From Phycisphaerae bacterium (GTDB lineage Bacteria; Planctomycetota; Phycisphaerae; Sedimentisphaerales; Anaerobacaceae), in contig JAUXAL010000020.1 in the NCBI GenBank assembly GCA_030619925.1, positions 1-52,926 on the forward strand: a stretch of DNA of 52,926 nucleotides, read 5' to 3'. Positions 35,856 through 44,784 of the stretch are shown piece after piece (the first letter of the stretch is position 1; each line of letters begins with the position of its first letter). A program made the translations under genes and the position numbers. The notes beneath the pieces are model-generated. The model did not search any database. It was given only the letters and a program-made list of their open reading frames with translations, and was not told where the DNA came from.

Positions 35856-37343
35856 ATGAGATACGAAATGCGAGATACGAGATACGAATTTGCCGGCAAA
35901 ACTGTTCTGGTTATGGGTTTGGGGCGTTTCGGCGGCGGAGTTGATGTTGCTAAATTTGCCGCCGCCGGCGGTGCAAAAGTAGTAATAACGGATTTGGCTT
36001 CAGCACAGCAGCTAAGCGATTCGGTCAAGAAGCTCGAAGAATTTGCTGATATAGAATTTCATCTCGGCTCACACGACCCCGCTGATTTTGAACAAGCCGA
36101 TATTATCGTAGCCAATCCTGCGGTGCCAAGCGATAATGAGTTTCTCAAGCTCGCCCGCCGGCACAACAAATTTATCACGTCTCAGATAAGCATCTTTTTC
36201 CAGCTTTGCCCCGCCCCGATAATCGGCATAACGGGAGCGAACGGCAAGAGCACAACCACCGCCCTGGCCGCCCACCTTCTCAGAAACGGACTCGGCAAAA
36301 GCATAGTTCGAGATACGAGCATCGAGAATCGAGCGTCGAGAATCGAGCACGTTTGGCTCAGCGGCAACATCGGCGACGAGCCGTTACTGACGGTGGTAGA
36401 CCAAATCGCCTCTGGTGATTTGGTTGTGCTGGAGTTGTCGAGTTTTCAGCTTGAGCAATTGGCACAAATTCAAAAAGCACCGAAAGTTGCGCTCCTGACG
36501 AATCTTACGCCAAACCACCTCGACCGCTATGGCACATTTGCCGCCTATTGTGCCGCGAAGGAAAATATATTCAGGTTTCAGAAACCGAGCGAGGATTCTC
36601 CTGCCGTCTCTATCTTCAATGCCGAAGACAAGGTTGGTGCCGAATGGTTTGAAAAATACGAGAAGGCCGCGGGGGGCGGCAGGATTTGCATTAAGTTTTC
36701 AACTGACGATGTGAGCCAAGAGATTCGCGATAGTTTCAGACTGCCCGGCCGAGCCAATCTTTCAAACCTCGCTGCCGCCATCGCCATAGCTAAGTATTTT
36801 GGTGTTGATGATGACCTGATTAAAAATTCTCTGCCGGAGTTTAAGCCGCTTCCTCATCGGCTCGAACTTGTCCGCCAGACGTACGGCGGACTTGTAGAAC
36901 AAATACCCAGCAGCGCTGGGTCTTATCAGGCCCGCCTTCGGCGGGGTGTTTTTTGGTACAATGATTCGAAGGCCACTACGCCGCAAAGTGCGATTGCCGC
37001 ACTCGAGGCTTTTGACCAGCCTAAGATTATCATTGCCGGCGGATATGATAAGGAGTTGTCCTTCGATGAACTCGGCCGAAAAATAGCCGAAAACGCCAAA
37101 GCAGCTATTCTCATAGGCCAGACCGCCGAGAAAATCGCAGATGCCATTAAAGCTTCCCCAAAAAACCAGGCGCGAACCGAGCTTGTCGAATCTCTCGCCG
37201 AGGCCGTCCAATTGGCGAATCAGCTCGCAGAAACCGGCGATGTCGTTTTGCTGAGCCCCGCCTGCGCAAGCTACGATATGTTCGATAATTTTCAGCACCG
37301 CGGGTGTGAGTTTATCAGACTCGTGCGAGATATCAGCCGTTGA
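35856..37343 (+). CDS. murD: UDP-N-acetylmuramoylalanine-D-glutamate ligase with repeat-encoded insertions
   Basis: This 495-residue cytoplasmic ligase adds D-glutamate in peptidoglycan synthesis. The start I prefer is the ATG at 35856; the longer frame starts with GTG in a palindrome. Domain 1 begins FAGKTVLVMGLGRFGGG, domain 2 has the ATP loop GITGANGKSTT, SGNIGDEPLL and LELSSFQLEQL, and domain 3 has WYNDSKATTPQSAIAAL and the C-terminal LLSPACASYDMFDNF. Three pieces come from repeats: the N-terminal MRYEMRDTRYE (heptads), about 14 residues VRDTSIENRASRIE before the SGNIG motif (heptads, 36310-36350), and about 17 residues EQIPSSAGSYQARLRRG before WYNDSKAT (palindromes, 36906-36945). All leave the frame intact. 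The essential motifs are present, so it is probably active. Confidence 0.95.
   Translation: MRYEMRDTRYEFAGKTVLVMGLGRFGGGVDVAKFAAAGGAKVVITDLASAQQLSDSVKKLEEFADIEFHLGSHDPADFEQADIIVANPAVPSDNEFLKLARRHNKFITSQISIFFQLCPAPIIGITGANGKSTTTALAAHLLRNGLGKSIVRDTSIENRASRIEHVWLSGNIGDEPLLTVVDQIASGDLVVLELSSFQLEQLAQIQKAPKVALLTNLTPNHLDRYGTFAAYCAAKENIFRFQKPSEDSPAVSIFNAEDKVGAEWFEKYEKAAGGGRICIKFSTDDVSQEIRDSFRLPGRANLSNLAAAIAIAKYFGVDDDLIKNSLPEFKPLPHRLELVRQTYGGLVEQIPSSAGSYQARLRRGVFWYNDSKATTPQSAIAALEAFDQPKIIIAGGYDKELSFDELGRKIAENAKAAILIGQTAEKIADAIKASPKNQARTELVESLAEAVQLANQLAETGDVVLLSPACASYDMFDNFQHRGCEFIRLVRDISR
35858..35885. repeat. GAGATAC heptads at the murD start
   Basis: GAGATAC-GAAATGC-GAGATAC-GAGATAC supplies codons 1-10 of murD, beginning at the G of the ATG. 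Confidence 0.75.
36310..36350. repeat. Heptad array inside murD
   Basis: Six heptads (GAGATAC, GAGCATC, GAGAATC, GAGCGTC, GAGAATC, GAGCACG) lie in frame between the ATP loop and the GNIG motif, where other MurD proteins have no such segment. Confidence 0.8.
36906..36945. repeat. Paired palindromes inside murD
   Basis: CCCAGC-AGC-GCTGGG (36906-36920), the spacer TCTTATCAGG, then CCCGCC-TTC-GGCGGG (36931-36945). They lie in frame in domain 3. The same layout recurs in the TPR gene at 46719 and 47394. Confidence 0.8.
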
Positions 37344-37359
37344 TTATAGGACACCTCAA

Positions 37360-37420
37360 TCAGCAGCCCCCGTGTTTTCGCCGAAAGGCGTCCTGCGGAC
37401 TGCGAAAGCAGAAACAGGGG
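37360..37420 (+). terminator. Compound hairpin after murD
   Basis: CCCCCGTGTTT and AAACAGGGGG enclose two small hairpins (CGCC-GAAA-GGCG and CTGC-GAAA-GCAG). It lies about 20 bases after the murD stop. No T-run is present, so it is either an RNA-stabilising structure or a member of the palindrome family. Confidence 0.4.
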
Positions 37421-37533
37421 GCAATCCTTCGTAAAGTAGCTTCTTAAATCTGTCGATTTATAAACTGTTCGTAGTTATGAGTTCATAGTTCATAGACTGT
37501 CAACAATGAACAACGAAACACGAGGTGTTAAGA

Positions 37534-37911
37534 ATGGACGTAAATAACGAGCGAAGAACGGAGCAAAGACTGACGTTTAATTGGCCCATCTGGTTTGCCG
37601 AGGACTTTAACGATGCACTTTCACAAGGCCAGATGATTGATATTTCCAGCAGGGGCGCGGCCTTTACCTGTTACAAGGACGGCAGTTGTCCCGACCCCGG
37701 CCAGGAAATAACCGCTCGTTTTAGCGTCCCGCGTTTCGGCCCGGACGATTCCTTCGATATGGCAAATTTCACCCGCTCAGCTCGTATCTGCCAGGTTGAT
37801 GATGTAAATAGCTTTTCGCGCCGTGTTGCGATTCAGTTCGCCGAGCCGCTGCCTTTCAAGCCCGGCGAACAATCTGATGTGCCCCAAACGCCTGGGGCCA
37901 TAACAATATAA
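37534..37911 (+). CDS. PilZ-domain protein
   Basis: This is a 125-residue single-domain c-di-GMP receptor candidate. The two binding motifs are present: the arginine box ERRTEQRL at the N-terminus and DISSRGAAF (D-x-S-x-x-G) about 30 residues on. The strand pattern through FSRRVAIQFAEPLPF fits a PilZ barrel. The ATG at 37534 follows GAGGTG. There are no motility or cyclase genes nearby, so the output is unknown; cell-surface or polysaccharide control is typical. Confidence 0.85.
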   Translation: MDVNNERRTEQRLTFNWPIWFAEDFNDALSQGQMIDISSRGAAFTCYKDGSCPDPGQEITARFSVPRFGPDDSFDMANFTRSARICQVDDVNSFSRRVAIQFAEPLPFKPGEQSDVPQTPGAITI

Positions 37912-37935
37912 CTGCATAAGGCATAAGTCAGCTGT

Positions 37936-37949
37936 CGATAATCGATAAT
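37936..37949. repeat. CGATAAT heptad pair
   Basis: Two perfect CGATAAT heptads lie after the PilZ gene. It is a small locus of the heptad family. Confidence 0.45.
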
Positions 37950-38075
37950 CATGTTTCAGCTCCAATAAAGTCAGTGAATCCTGCTGCATTCTACCTTGAC
38001 TGCTGAAAATCTGCTTGTTAACGGCATATCAGTTTGCTATATTTTTCCCTGATACGAAATAAGGAAAGGAAGGAT

Positions 38076-40283
38076 ATGAGCAAATCCAGAAATTTTCTCT
38101 CGATTCTCATCCCGAGCGCCACGGTATTTATCTCAAGTTTTTGCATTATGGTGCTGGAGCTGGTGGCGGCCCGTCTCGTTGCCAAGCACTTAGGCTCATC
38201 GCTGTATACCTGGACAGCGGTAATAGGTGTAGTTTTAGCAGGCATTACCATAGGCAATTATCTTGGCGGCCGTATCGCAGACAGATTCCGGGCCCCAAAG
38301 GCGCTGGCAGTTCTTTTTGCTTTTTCTTCCGCCGCGTGTGTTATTGTCGTTATTCTGAACAATCTCGTTGGCGAGTGGATATGGCTGTGGCGCTTTAGCT
38401 GGCCCATGCGCGTGTTTGCCCACGTATCTTTAGTATTCTTGATCCCCTCCACACTGCTGGGAACTATAAGTCCGGTAGTTGCGAAGATGGCTCTTGACCG
38501 AGGATTGCCGACAGGCAGAACTGTTGGAGACATATATGCCTGGGGTGCTGCCGGAAGCATTGCAGGGACCTTTGCCACCGGATATTACCTGATATTAGCG
38601 ATGGGAACTATCTCTATTATCTGGTCGGTCGGCGGTGTTTTGCTGCTGTTGGCCATCCTCTACTGGGCCAGACTCTGGGTGCTGTACTTATGGGCGGCAA
38701 TCTTCATTGCCTTAATGACTATGGCGATGGCACCTGCCAGCTGGGCCAAAGGCGCCGGTGCCGGTCTTGCCCTGAGAGAAAGGCCCAACCCAAACATTAT
38801 TTACGAAGACGAAAGCCAATATTGCTACATAGCTGTAAAATCCATCTCTAAAAATCCCGACAGACGTGCTTTTATGCAGGACAAGCTAAAGCACAGCGAT
38901 ATGGTAATGGACGACATACTCGATTTGAAATATTCTTATGCGCAGATTTATGCTGCGGTAACGCATCTATTGAGTAAGGACAAGAGTAAGCTTTCGGTTT
39001 TAGTGATCGGAGGCGGCGGCTACGTCTTTCCTCGATACGTTGAGGAGGTCTGGCCTGGAAGCTGCATTGATGTGGTCGAAATCGACCCGGGGGTAACCAA
39101 GGCAGCTATGCAGGCCTTTGGCCTGAAAACCGATACCCCTATCAATACATTTACGATGGACGCCCGCGTCTATGTCAATCAACTGTTGGGGCAAAAAACG
39201 CAATATGATTTCATATATGAAGATGCTCTAAGTGATTATTCGATACCATATCAGCTCACCACGAAAGAATTTAACGATAAAATCGCCCGGATACTGACAG
39301 ACAGTGGCGCATATATGATTGAATTGATAGACGTTTACGATAGCGGCTTGTTCATCGGCGCATTTGTAAATACCTTAGAGCAAACATTTTCCCATGTTTA
39401 TGTTGTTACTGAAGAGCAATCGCGTTCAGGACGCAGTACTTTTGTGGTTATTGCCGCCAAGCAAGAAATTAATCTTGAGAATCTCCGCTTAGAAAAACCA
39501 GTAAAAGATTTGGATTTATGGATATTAAGCAGCGCTTGTTTAGAAGTACTCAAGGGAAAAGCACATGGAATTGTATTAACAGACGATTATGCCCCCGTTG
39601 AAAATCTTCTCGCACCGGTGGTGCTCCAGAGTGCTATAGATTTACTGACGGAGAAATATCGGGCGCAGGCAGAAGAGCTGGAAAGAAGAGGAAAACCGGA
39701 CCAAAGCATCGCGAAGTATAAAGATATTATTAGTGCCGACTCCACATTGTCGGCAGGGGCATACTCATACTCTAAGATAGGAGCGATTCTGGCGGGGCAG
39801 GGTAAGCTGGAAGAAGCCATGGACGCTTTCAAGAGCGCTCTTGAATACAATGACAGGGCTGAATTTAAGCAAAGTGTGTCGAACGTCCACTACAATATGG
39901 GTGTAGTATTGCAAAGGTTAGGCAGCAACGATGAAGCCTTCGAGTATATGCAAAAGGCGGTTCAGGGATATCGGGAGGACCTGGCCAAAAGCCCCGATTC
40001 AGCCAAAATGGTGAGCAGGCTGGGTAATGCCCTGGTAGGAGTCGGTAATTTTAGTGAAGCGACCGGATATTTTCAGCAAGCCGTAAATCTGAATCCATAC
40101 GATACAAAAAACCATTCAACGCTCGCACAGGTGCTTGTAATTCAAGAACGCTACGACGAAGCGCTTACAGGCTTGAAAGAAGCAGTTAGCTTTATGTTAC
40201 GTATCGGGGACAAAGAGGCTGCGGCAGAATTGCAAAAGCATCTTGAGCTTGTTGAGTTTAGAAAATCGAAGCAGAAAAAATAG
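38076..40283 (+). CDS. Membrane spermidine synthase-like protein with TPR repeats
   Basis: This is a 735-residue protein. Seven or so membrane helices (first SILIPSATVFISSFCIMVLE, with ELVAARLVAKHLG typical of the family) occupy residues 1-230. A spermidine-synthase/methyltransferase-like domain follows, with LVIGGGGYVFPRYVEE (nucleotide loop), DVVEIDPGVTKAA and YEDALSDYSIPYQLTTKEF. Three or four TPR repeats close the C-terminus (QSIAKYKDIISADSTLSAG, NMGVVLQRLGSNDEAFEYM, LGNALVGVGNFSEATGYF). True polyamine synthase activity is doubtful in such fusions. AAGGAAGGA precedes the ATG. Function is unknown. Confidence 0.85.
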   Translation: MSKSRNFLSILIPSATVFISSFCIMVLELVAARLVAKHLGSSLYTWTAVIGVVLAGITIGNYLGGRIADRFRAPKALAVLFAFSSAACVIVVILNNLVGEWIWLWRFSWPMRVFAHVSLVFLIPSTLLGTISPVVAKMALDRGLPTGRTVGDIYAWGAAGSIAGTFATGYYLILAMGTISIIWSVGGVLLLLAILYWARLWVLYLWAAIFIALMTMAMAPASWAKGAGAGLALRERPNPNIIYEDESQYCYIAVKSISKNPDRRAFMQDKLKHSDMVMDDILDLKYSYAQIYAAVTHLLSKDKSKLSVLVIGGGGYVFPRYVEEVWPGSCIDVVEIDPGVTKAAMQAFGLKTDTPINTFTMDARVYVNQLLGQKTQYDFIYEDALSDYSIPYQLTTKEFNDKIARILTDSGAYMIELIDVYDSGLFIGAFVNTLEQTFSHVYVVTEEQSRSGRSTFVVIAAKQEINLENLRLEKPVKDLDLWILSSACLEVLKGKAHGIVLTDDYAPVENLLAPVVLQSAIDLLTEKYRAQAEELERRGKPDQSIAKYKDIISADSTLSAGAYSYSKIGAILAGQGKLEEAMDAFKSALEYNDRAEFKQSVSNVHYNMGVVLQRLGSNDEAFEYMQKAVQGYREDLAKSPDSAKMVSRLGNALVGVGNFSEATGYFQQAVNLNPYDTKNHSTLAQVLVIQERYDEALTGLKEAVSFMLRIGDKEAAAELQKHLELVEFRKSKQKK

Positions 40284-40294
40284 TCTAACGGGGC

Positions 40295-40870
40295 CTACTT
40301 TGATCCTGTGACCTTTTCGAAAATTAAACTGTCCCGGGGGTTGTCGTTAGGATCAAAAGCCAGCTTGTAATTAGGGTGTTTCTTTGTATCTGCAATGTAT
40401 TCGGGGAAACTGAACTGGTCAGCCCACCACGTCTGGCCGTCCTCAGAGACCGAACCGACGAAGAAATCCCGAGTTTGGCCCTGTACCACGTTGTCGCCCA
40501 GTTCGACACGAAAGTGGTCTATTGCAATCTCAACGAGTAATTCGCGCTGCTCTTGCGAGTATTGAACCGTCCACGGACCTGGCTCGAACACTCCTTTACC
40601 GCCCAATTTCATCGGTGTGGTGGTTACCTGCCCGGGCTTCATTGTTACCCTGCCGAGACTGACTACCGCCGAGGAAATTGTCCCATCCGGCTCAAAGACA
40701 AATTCCCAGCCGCCTTTATCCGCTTTCCATCTGCCGACAAGAAACGCCGGGAACTGCCCGTCGCCATCAATGATTACTTCGACACCGCTTGTGTTCTCGA
40801 TAGGACTTTGGCAGCCGCTAAACAAAAAAGCGGATAAACTACAAACGAATAAGAGCAATAATCGTTTCAT
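40295..40870 (-). CDS. Lipoprotein of unknown function
   Basis: This 191-residue protein starts MKRLLLLFVCSLSAFLFSGC, a signal peptide with a lipobox (Cys20). The mature part is a predicted beta-rich domain (FLVGRWKADKGGWEFVFEPD, then KLGGKGVFEPGPWTVQYSQ). This resembles lipocalin-like domains that open with GxW, such as planctomycete secreted DUFs. The frame extends 17 codons upstream without a ribosome site, so I chose the inner ATG. It is convergent with the TPR transporter-like gene. Confidence 0.75.
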   Translation of the reverse strand: MKRLLLLFVCSLSAFLFSGCQSPIENTSGVEVIIDGDGQFPAFLVGRWKADKGGWEFVFEPDGTISSAVVSLGRVTMKPGQVTTTPMKLGGKGVFEPGPWTVQYSQEQRELLVEIAIDHFRVELGDNVVQGQTRDFFVGSVSEDGQTWWADQFSFPEYIADTKKHPNYKLAFDPNDNPRDSLIFEKVTGSK

Positions 40871-40907
40871 AAGTCGAGTTTTAAGAAATCTCAGTACAAG
40901 CTGCAAG

Positions 40908-40940
40908 AAAAAAAGAGGCAAGTCAGAAGACTTGCCTCTT
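40908..40940 (-). terminator. Terminator of the PEP-CTERM gene
   Basis: On the minus strand AAGAGGCAAGTC / GACTTGCCTCTT (12 bp, 4-base loop) runs into T residues. It lies after the PEP-CTERM gene and before the lipoprotein gene. Confidence 0.8.
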
Positions 40941-40984
40941 TGCTAACTAGTATCTGTTGCGGAAAACAAAAACTGACGATGTCA

Positions 40985-41041
40985 CCCCTGCGAAAGCAGG
41001 GGTTCAGAGCGAAAAAGCTGGATTCCCGCTTCCGCGGGAAT
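40985..41041. repeat. Paired palindromes after the PEP-CTERM gene
   Basis: CCCCTGC-GAAA-GCAGGGG (40985-41002) and ATTCCCGC-TTCC-GCGGGAAT (41022-41041). The second resembles the ATTCCTGC palindrome at 8477. Confidence 0.75.
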
Positions 41042-41103
41042 GACAAATACTGTTTCCACAACAGGAACTAACTAAATTGTTGGCCTTGGCCAAGGCTAAC
41101 GTC

Positions 41104-41613
41104 TTATTTGCGACGACGCAGAAGCAGACCACCAAGCCCAAGCAGTATAACAGTCATTGGTTCAGGAACGACGGTTATAGCTACTGAATCGGCCGGGATC
41201 CCATATTCCGGGTCGGCGAACAGCAAAATCCTGGCGGTTTCACCTAACACACCACCTACATAATCCAACGTAAACTGCGGCCCTACAGCGACAGCTGGGG
41301 TGCCCCCTGGACTCATTGCTATGGTAAGCTCATAACCGCTACCCCACCCAGCCTCTGCATAGGGTGAAACAGCGCCCATATCGCCTGCTGCGTCCAGGTT
41401 GAGCGCATTGCTCAGTGCTCCCGTGCCGCCCTCTTCAATGATTATATAACCCAGCCAGCTCGAAGCGTCTTCGCCTACAACACTAATTACCGGGGTGAGG
41501 CCTTCGCCAATCTCGATAGACTCGCCGGGATCACTACCATCGACGTAAATGACTACAGCGTTTGCTGCCGACGCTATTCCAAGAACCAGTGCCACAACTA
41601 AAAATTTTCTCAT
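41104..41613 (-). CDS. PEP-CTERM sorting-domain protein
   Basis: This 169-residue exported protein has the signal peptide MRKFLVVALVLGIASAANA. Its C-terminal sorting signal VPEPMTVILLGLGGLLLRRRK has the PEP motif, membrane span and basic end recognised by exosortase. The middle is a small beta-rich domain of cohesin-like or choice-of-anchor appearance (ISVVGEDASSWLGYIIIEEG, FTLDYVGGVLGETARILLFA). The start I chose is the second of two adjacent ATGs, six bases after GGAG. No exosortase gene lies in the window. Confidence 0.88.
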   Translation of the reverse strand: MRKFLVVALVLGIASAANAVVIYVDGSDPGESIEIGEGLTPVISVVGEDASSWLGYIIIEEGGTGALSNALNLDAAGDMGAVSPYAEAGWGSGYELTIAMSPGGTPAVAVGPQFTLDYVGGVLGETARILLFADPEYGIPADSVAITVVPEPMTVILLGLGGLLLRRRK

Positions 41614-41717
41614 CATCTTCTCCTTTCTTTTCAAAAGCACAGTCCCTTCACGATAACAAACTCCAGGTGTATCTTACTTTCTTTAAATTTGCCAATTACA
41701 GCTCTCTGAAAGCTACA

Positions 41718-42608
41718 TTACGGACAATCAGGAGCTGGACTATCAGCAAGCTGCCAGCTGGCGATCAGGATGTCCAGGTCATTGGTCGAGACCCGATACT
41801 TCTGCTTACCCTGTGGCAGGTTGTCGAAGTCAGCACAAATCTGATTGTTACTTAGTGACTCCAGCGGCTTATTCCAGGCTGCAATCAGGATGTCCAGGTC
41901 GTTGGTGGACACCCAATACTTCTGCTTACCCTGGGATAGACCATCTACGTCACCGTGGCACTGTCTCGGGTTAATGCTGGCAGCCCAGCAGTCGGGTGAA
42001 CCTACAGCGAGCCATTCATCCATGTGCGGACCCGTATAAGCCACCACTGGACCAACATTGACTTGAACATCAGTTGCGCCGGTCAAATCCACAGTTGGTT
42101 CTGTAGCATCTTCCAGTACCACATTGCCGCGAGTTGCGTTAAGAGCGACACTCAATTTGCAGCTTTGACTGCAAGTGACTGTACAAAGTCTACCCGAGTT
42201 ACCTGGAGCTTTGGTATCATAGAGTGAACCCATCTCGATGGTGATGCCACTCGTGCCGAGGCCACCCAGCGCGCCCGGGTCACCGGCGTCAGCCACAGGT
42301 GTATAACCAGCTACACCCCAATCACTGACTTCGCCGGTCGCCGGATCGACGGTGATGTAACGACCGAAATTGGCTGGGAAAATGCCGTAGCCGTTGTTGT
42401 CATCACCAACCACGAAGTCGGCGATGCCATCAATAGTGCCGTTGTCGACCGTGATGTCTAAAGCGAATGCTCTGACCAGCACGGCCTCATCCGACAAATA
42501 GTCGATGGTGACTACCCCTCCGCCCAGGTCTGTGGCAGTGAGGGTAACAGTTGCCCATACCGGAGCAGCGAGCAACCCTACTGCCAGGACGAAAATTATT
42601 TTTCTCAT
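41718..42608 (-). CDS. Exported dockerin-like repeat protein
   Basis: This 296-residue protein has a signal peptide (MRKIIFVLAVGLLAAPVWAT) and a beta-sandwich domain (about 20-210) of the cohesin/choice-of-anchor type. The C-terminal two planctomycete-type dockerin-like repeats read HGDVDGLSQGKQKYWVSTND and ADFDNLPQGKQKYRVSTNDL, each followed by a DILIA.W helix. EF-hand-like Asp positions are visible. AAGGGAG precedes the ATG. Despite the dockerin-like repeats, I see no cellulosome scaffold, and these repeats are common in secreted Phycisphaerae proteins. Confidence 0.85.
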   Translation of the reverse strand: MRKIIFVLAVGLLAAPVWATVTLTATDLGGGVVTIDYLSDEAVLVRAFALDITVDNGTIDGIADFVVGDDNNGYGIFPANFGRYITVDPATGEVSDWGVAGYTPVADAGDPGALGGLGTSGITIEMGSLYDTKAPGNSGRLCTVTCSQSCKLSVALNATRGNVVLEDATEPTVDLTGATDVQVNVGPVVAYTGPHMDEWLAVGSPDCWAASINPRQCHGDVDGLSQGKQKYWVSTNDLDILIAAWNKPLESLSNNQICADFDNLPQGKQKYRVSTNDLDILIASWQLADSPAPDCP

Positions 42609-43395
42609 AATACAACTCCCTTCTCTTCTCTTCTCTTCTTCGCAGAGTTGCACACTCTGCACTATCTCGGTTTTGCTTCCTGCCTGACAAAACATTAGCA
42701 CGCTTGTTCAATTTACGATACTTAGCGTTTTTGATTTACTGAACATAGCGCTCCGGCCAGCAGGAGAAACCGGAAATACAGGTAATCCCTTCTTACAACT
42801 CCTCCTTTCCCGCCGAGTGGCGAAAAAAGCGTGCCAGAAACAATATGCACAGGTTTCAATTGGTGAAGACTAACTTTATAATACCATAATATTCCTGCGC
42901 ACTTCAAGCAAAAAATGCAAAAAAAACAAAAAAATTGAACTTGGAAATTTGCTTCTACATCTCCTTTTTCCCCGCTGATTTGCAAAAATACGCGCAAAAA
43001 GCTATATGCACAGGTTATTAAGTTAGTAGAGATTGATGGCCGAAAATATCATATTGAGCTCTGAGAAAATCAAAAAAATGTGAAAAAAAACGGGAAAAAT
43101 TAGAATTTATGGCATAATTGCATGACTTAACATATAGAAAAGCCGCTGGAATATGCGTTTCGGGTGGTAATTTGGGCAGCCGGCAGCGCCGGCCAGGATC
43201 AAGCCCGCCTCCGGCGGGCCCGATTATGAGCTGTTTTTTGGGCTGATTTTGATGAATCCGGGCTGCGGCCCTACGGAAGCTTAAGGTGTGAAACTCAAAG
43301 CTAAAAACTGTTGAATTTTTGGCTTTCCCGATACAATCGGGATAGTTTTTAGTTTTTCACTTTTAGTCTTTAGCTTCTTTAGTTATTTTGCCGTT
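42609..43395. other. Gene-free stretch with a duplicated leader-like segment
   Basis: Two diverged copies of about 60 bases (near 42795-42855 and 42960-43018) share CTCCTTT, GCAAAAA-type and ATATGCACAGGTT words. On the minus strand they read as a region ending in AAAGGAGGAG. No gene follows them. The paired palindrome at 43179-43219 and an AT-rich segment before rodA complete the stretch. Confidence 0.5.
43179..43219. repeat. Paired palindromes upstream of rodA
   Basis: GCCGGC-AGC-GCCGGC (43179-43193), spacer CAGGATCAA, then GCCCGCC-TCC-GGCGGGC (43203-43219). The GATCA spacer word also occurs in the copies at 46736 and 47411. Confidence 0.8.
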
Positions 43396-44661
43396 ATGTA
43401 CAACGTGTATAATTTTCTGAAAGGACGACTTACAGTTGTAAGGCTGTGCCTGCTGGCGGCTGTCTTGATTCTGGTTGGCATCGGGATAGCTACTATCTAT
43501 TCTGTCGGTCACCCCGCAGAGCCAAGCCCGGCCACCGAGATCGGTAACCTGGGCAATCTCTGGAAAATGCAGGTCAAATACACCGTAGTCGCCATATTCG
43601 GCTTTATAGCGGTTAACTTGGTCAATTACAGGCGTTTTGGGGCGGTAAGCTATTGGATATATGCATTTGTGCTGCTGCTTTTGGGGCTGTTACTACTTGG
43701 TAGGTATGTTGTAGATATCCCCTTTGTGCCGGAGATTAATGGTACACACAGATGGATTAAATTCAGAATAGCCGGTCGGGACTTACCGGCCGTGCAGCCG
43801 TCGGAATTATGCAAGCTCGTGTACATCTTGGCCCTGGCCTGGTATCTGCGCTATCGCAGCAATTACCGCAATTTCAGCGCTCTAATCGGCCCTTTTGCTC
43901 TAACGCTGCTGCCGATGGTCCTAATCCTGCTTGAGCCGGACCTGGGTACTGTGATGCTGATGATGCCGGTTTTTTTTACAATGCTCTTTGTAGCCGGCGC
44001 AAAGGTTAAGCATTTGCTGATTATAGTGCTTATGGCGCTTGCCGTAAGTCCCCTGCTGTGGCACAAGATGAAGCCTTATCAGCGAACCAGAATAAGTAGT
44101 GTGCTGTTGCAAAACAGCTGGGTTCGCGAAAAGGCCGAGCAACACCCGACGCTGGGCAGGATTCTTGTGGGCAGGAAATTCAGCATAAAGCAGTGGATGA
44201 ACGACTGGGGCTATCATCTGATACGTTCAAAATATGCCGTTGCCTCAGGCGGGATAAACCGTGGTAAAGGGTATGGTTTTCGGCAGGGGCCCTTTATCAA
44301 GTACAACTTTTTGCCCGAAAGGCACAACGACTTCATATTTGCTATGATCGCACATCAATGGGGCTTCTGGGGCTGTCTGGGCTTGCTCGGGCTCTATGTT
44401 ATTATTGTTGTCTGCGGGCTGGAAATCGCGGTGAACAATACCGACCCGTTCGGCAGATTGGTTGCGGTCGGTATTGTCGCGACCTTTACAGTCGAGGTCG
44501 TCGTCAATGTGAGTATGACACTGGGCCTGATGCCCATCACAGGTTTGACTTTACCGTTGGTAAGCTACGGCGGCTCAAGCCTGCTGGTTAGTATGGCTTC
44601 TGTGGGATTACTAAATAATGTCGGCCGGTGCAGGCCTTTCAGCGTGGCACCAAAGACGTAA
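43396..44661 (+). CDS. rodA: RodA/FtsW-family peptidoglycan polymerase
   Basis: This is a 421-residue SEDS glycosyltransferase with about ten membrane helices that polymerises lipid II. Key features are LAVQPSEL-type AVQPSELCKLVYILALAW, LILLEPDLGTVMLMM with the catalytic Asp, RGKGYGFRQGPFIKYNFLPE followed by RHNDFIFAMIAHQWG, and PLVSYGGSSLLV. LPERHNDFIF is nearer RodA than FtsW (LPEAHTDF), so I prefer rodA. Next to murJ, it serves wall elongation. Confidence 0.9.
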   Translation: MYNVYNFLKGRLTVVRLCLLAAVLILVGIGIATIYSVGHPAEPSPATEIGNLGNLWKMQVKYTVVAIFGFIAVNLVNYRRFGAVSYWIYAFVLLLLGLLLLGRYVVDIPFVPEINGTHRWIKFRIAGRDLPAVQPSELCKLVYILALAWYLRYRSNYRNFSALIGPFALTLLPMVLILLEPDLGTVMLMMPVFFTMLFVAGAKVKHLLIIVLMALAVSPLLWHKMKPYQRTRISSVLLQNSWVREKAEQHPTLGRILVGRKFSIKQWMNDWGYHLIRSKYAVASGGINRGKGYGFRQGPFIKYNFLPERHNDFIFAMIAHQWGFWGCLGLLGLYVIIVVCGLEIAVNNTDPFGRLVAVGIVATFTVEVVVNVSMTLGLMPITGLTLPLVSYGGSSLLVSMASVGLLNNVGRCRPFSVAPKT

Positions 44662-44667
44662 CTCTTG

Positions 44668-44772
44668 AAAAGTGCCTAAAGTGCCTAAAGCGCCTAAAGT
44701 TTGAAGTGCCTAAAGTTGTGGATTATTTTTCGCTTTAGACACTTTAGTTCACTTTAGCTCACTTTAGGCATT
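44668..44772. repeat. AGTGCCTAA nonamer element, copy 1
   Basis: Five near-identical AGTGCCTAA-type nonamers face their complements (TTTAGACACTTTAGTTCACTT) across ATTATTTTTCGC. The complementary copy is at 49345-49420. The two flank murJ and the TPR gene in inverted orientation. Confidence 0.75.
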
Positions 44773-44784
44773 CGTAACTTTGAA

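Noticed and set aside
41718-42608. Cellulosome because of dockerin-like repeats
   Set aside because: No scaffoldin or confirmed cohesin is present; such repeats are common in non-cellulosomal exported proteins of this group.
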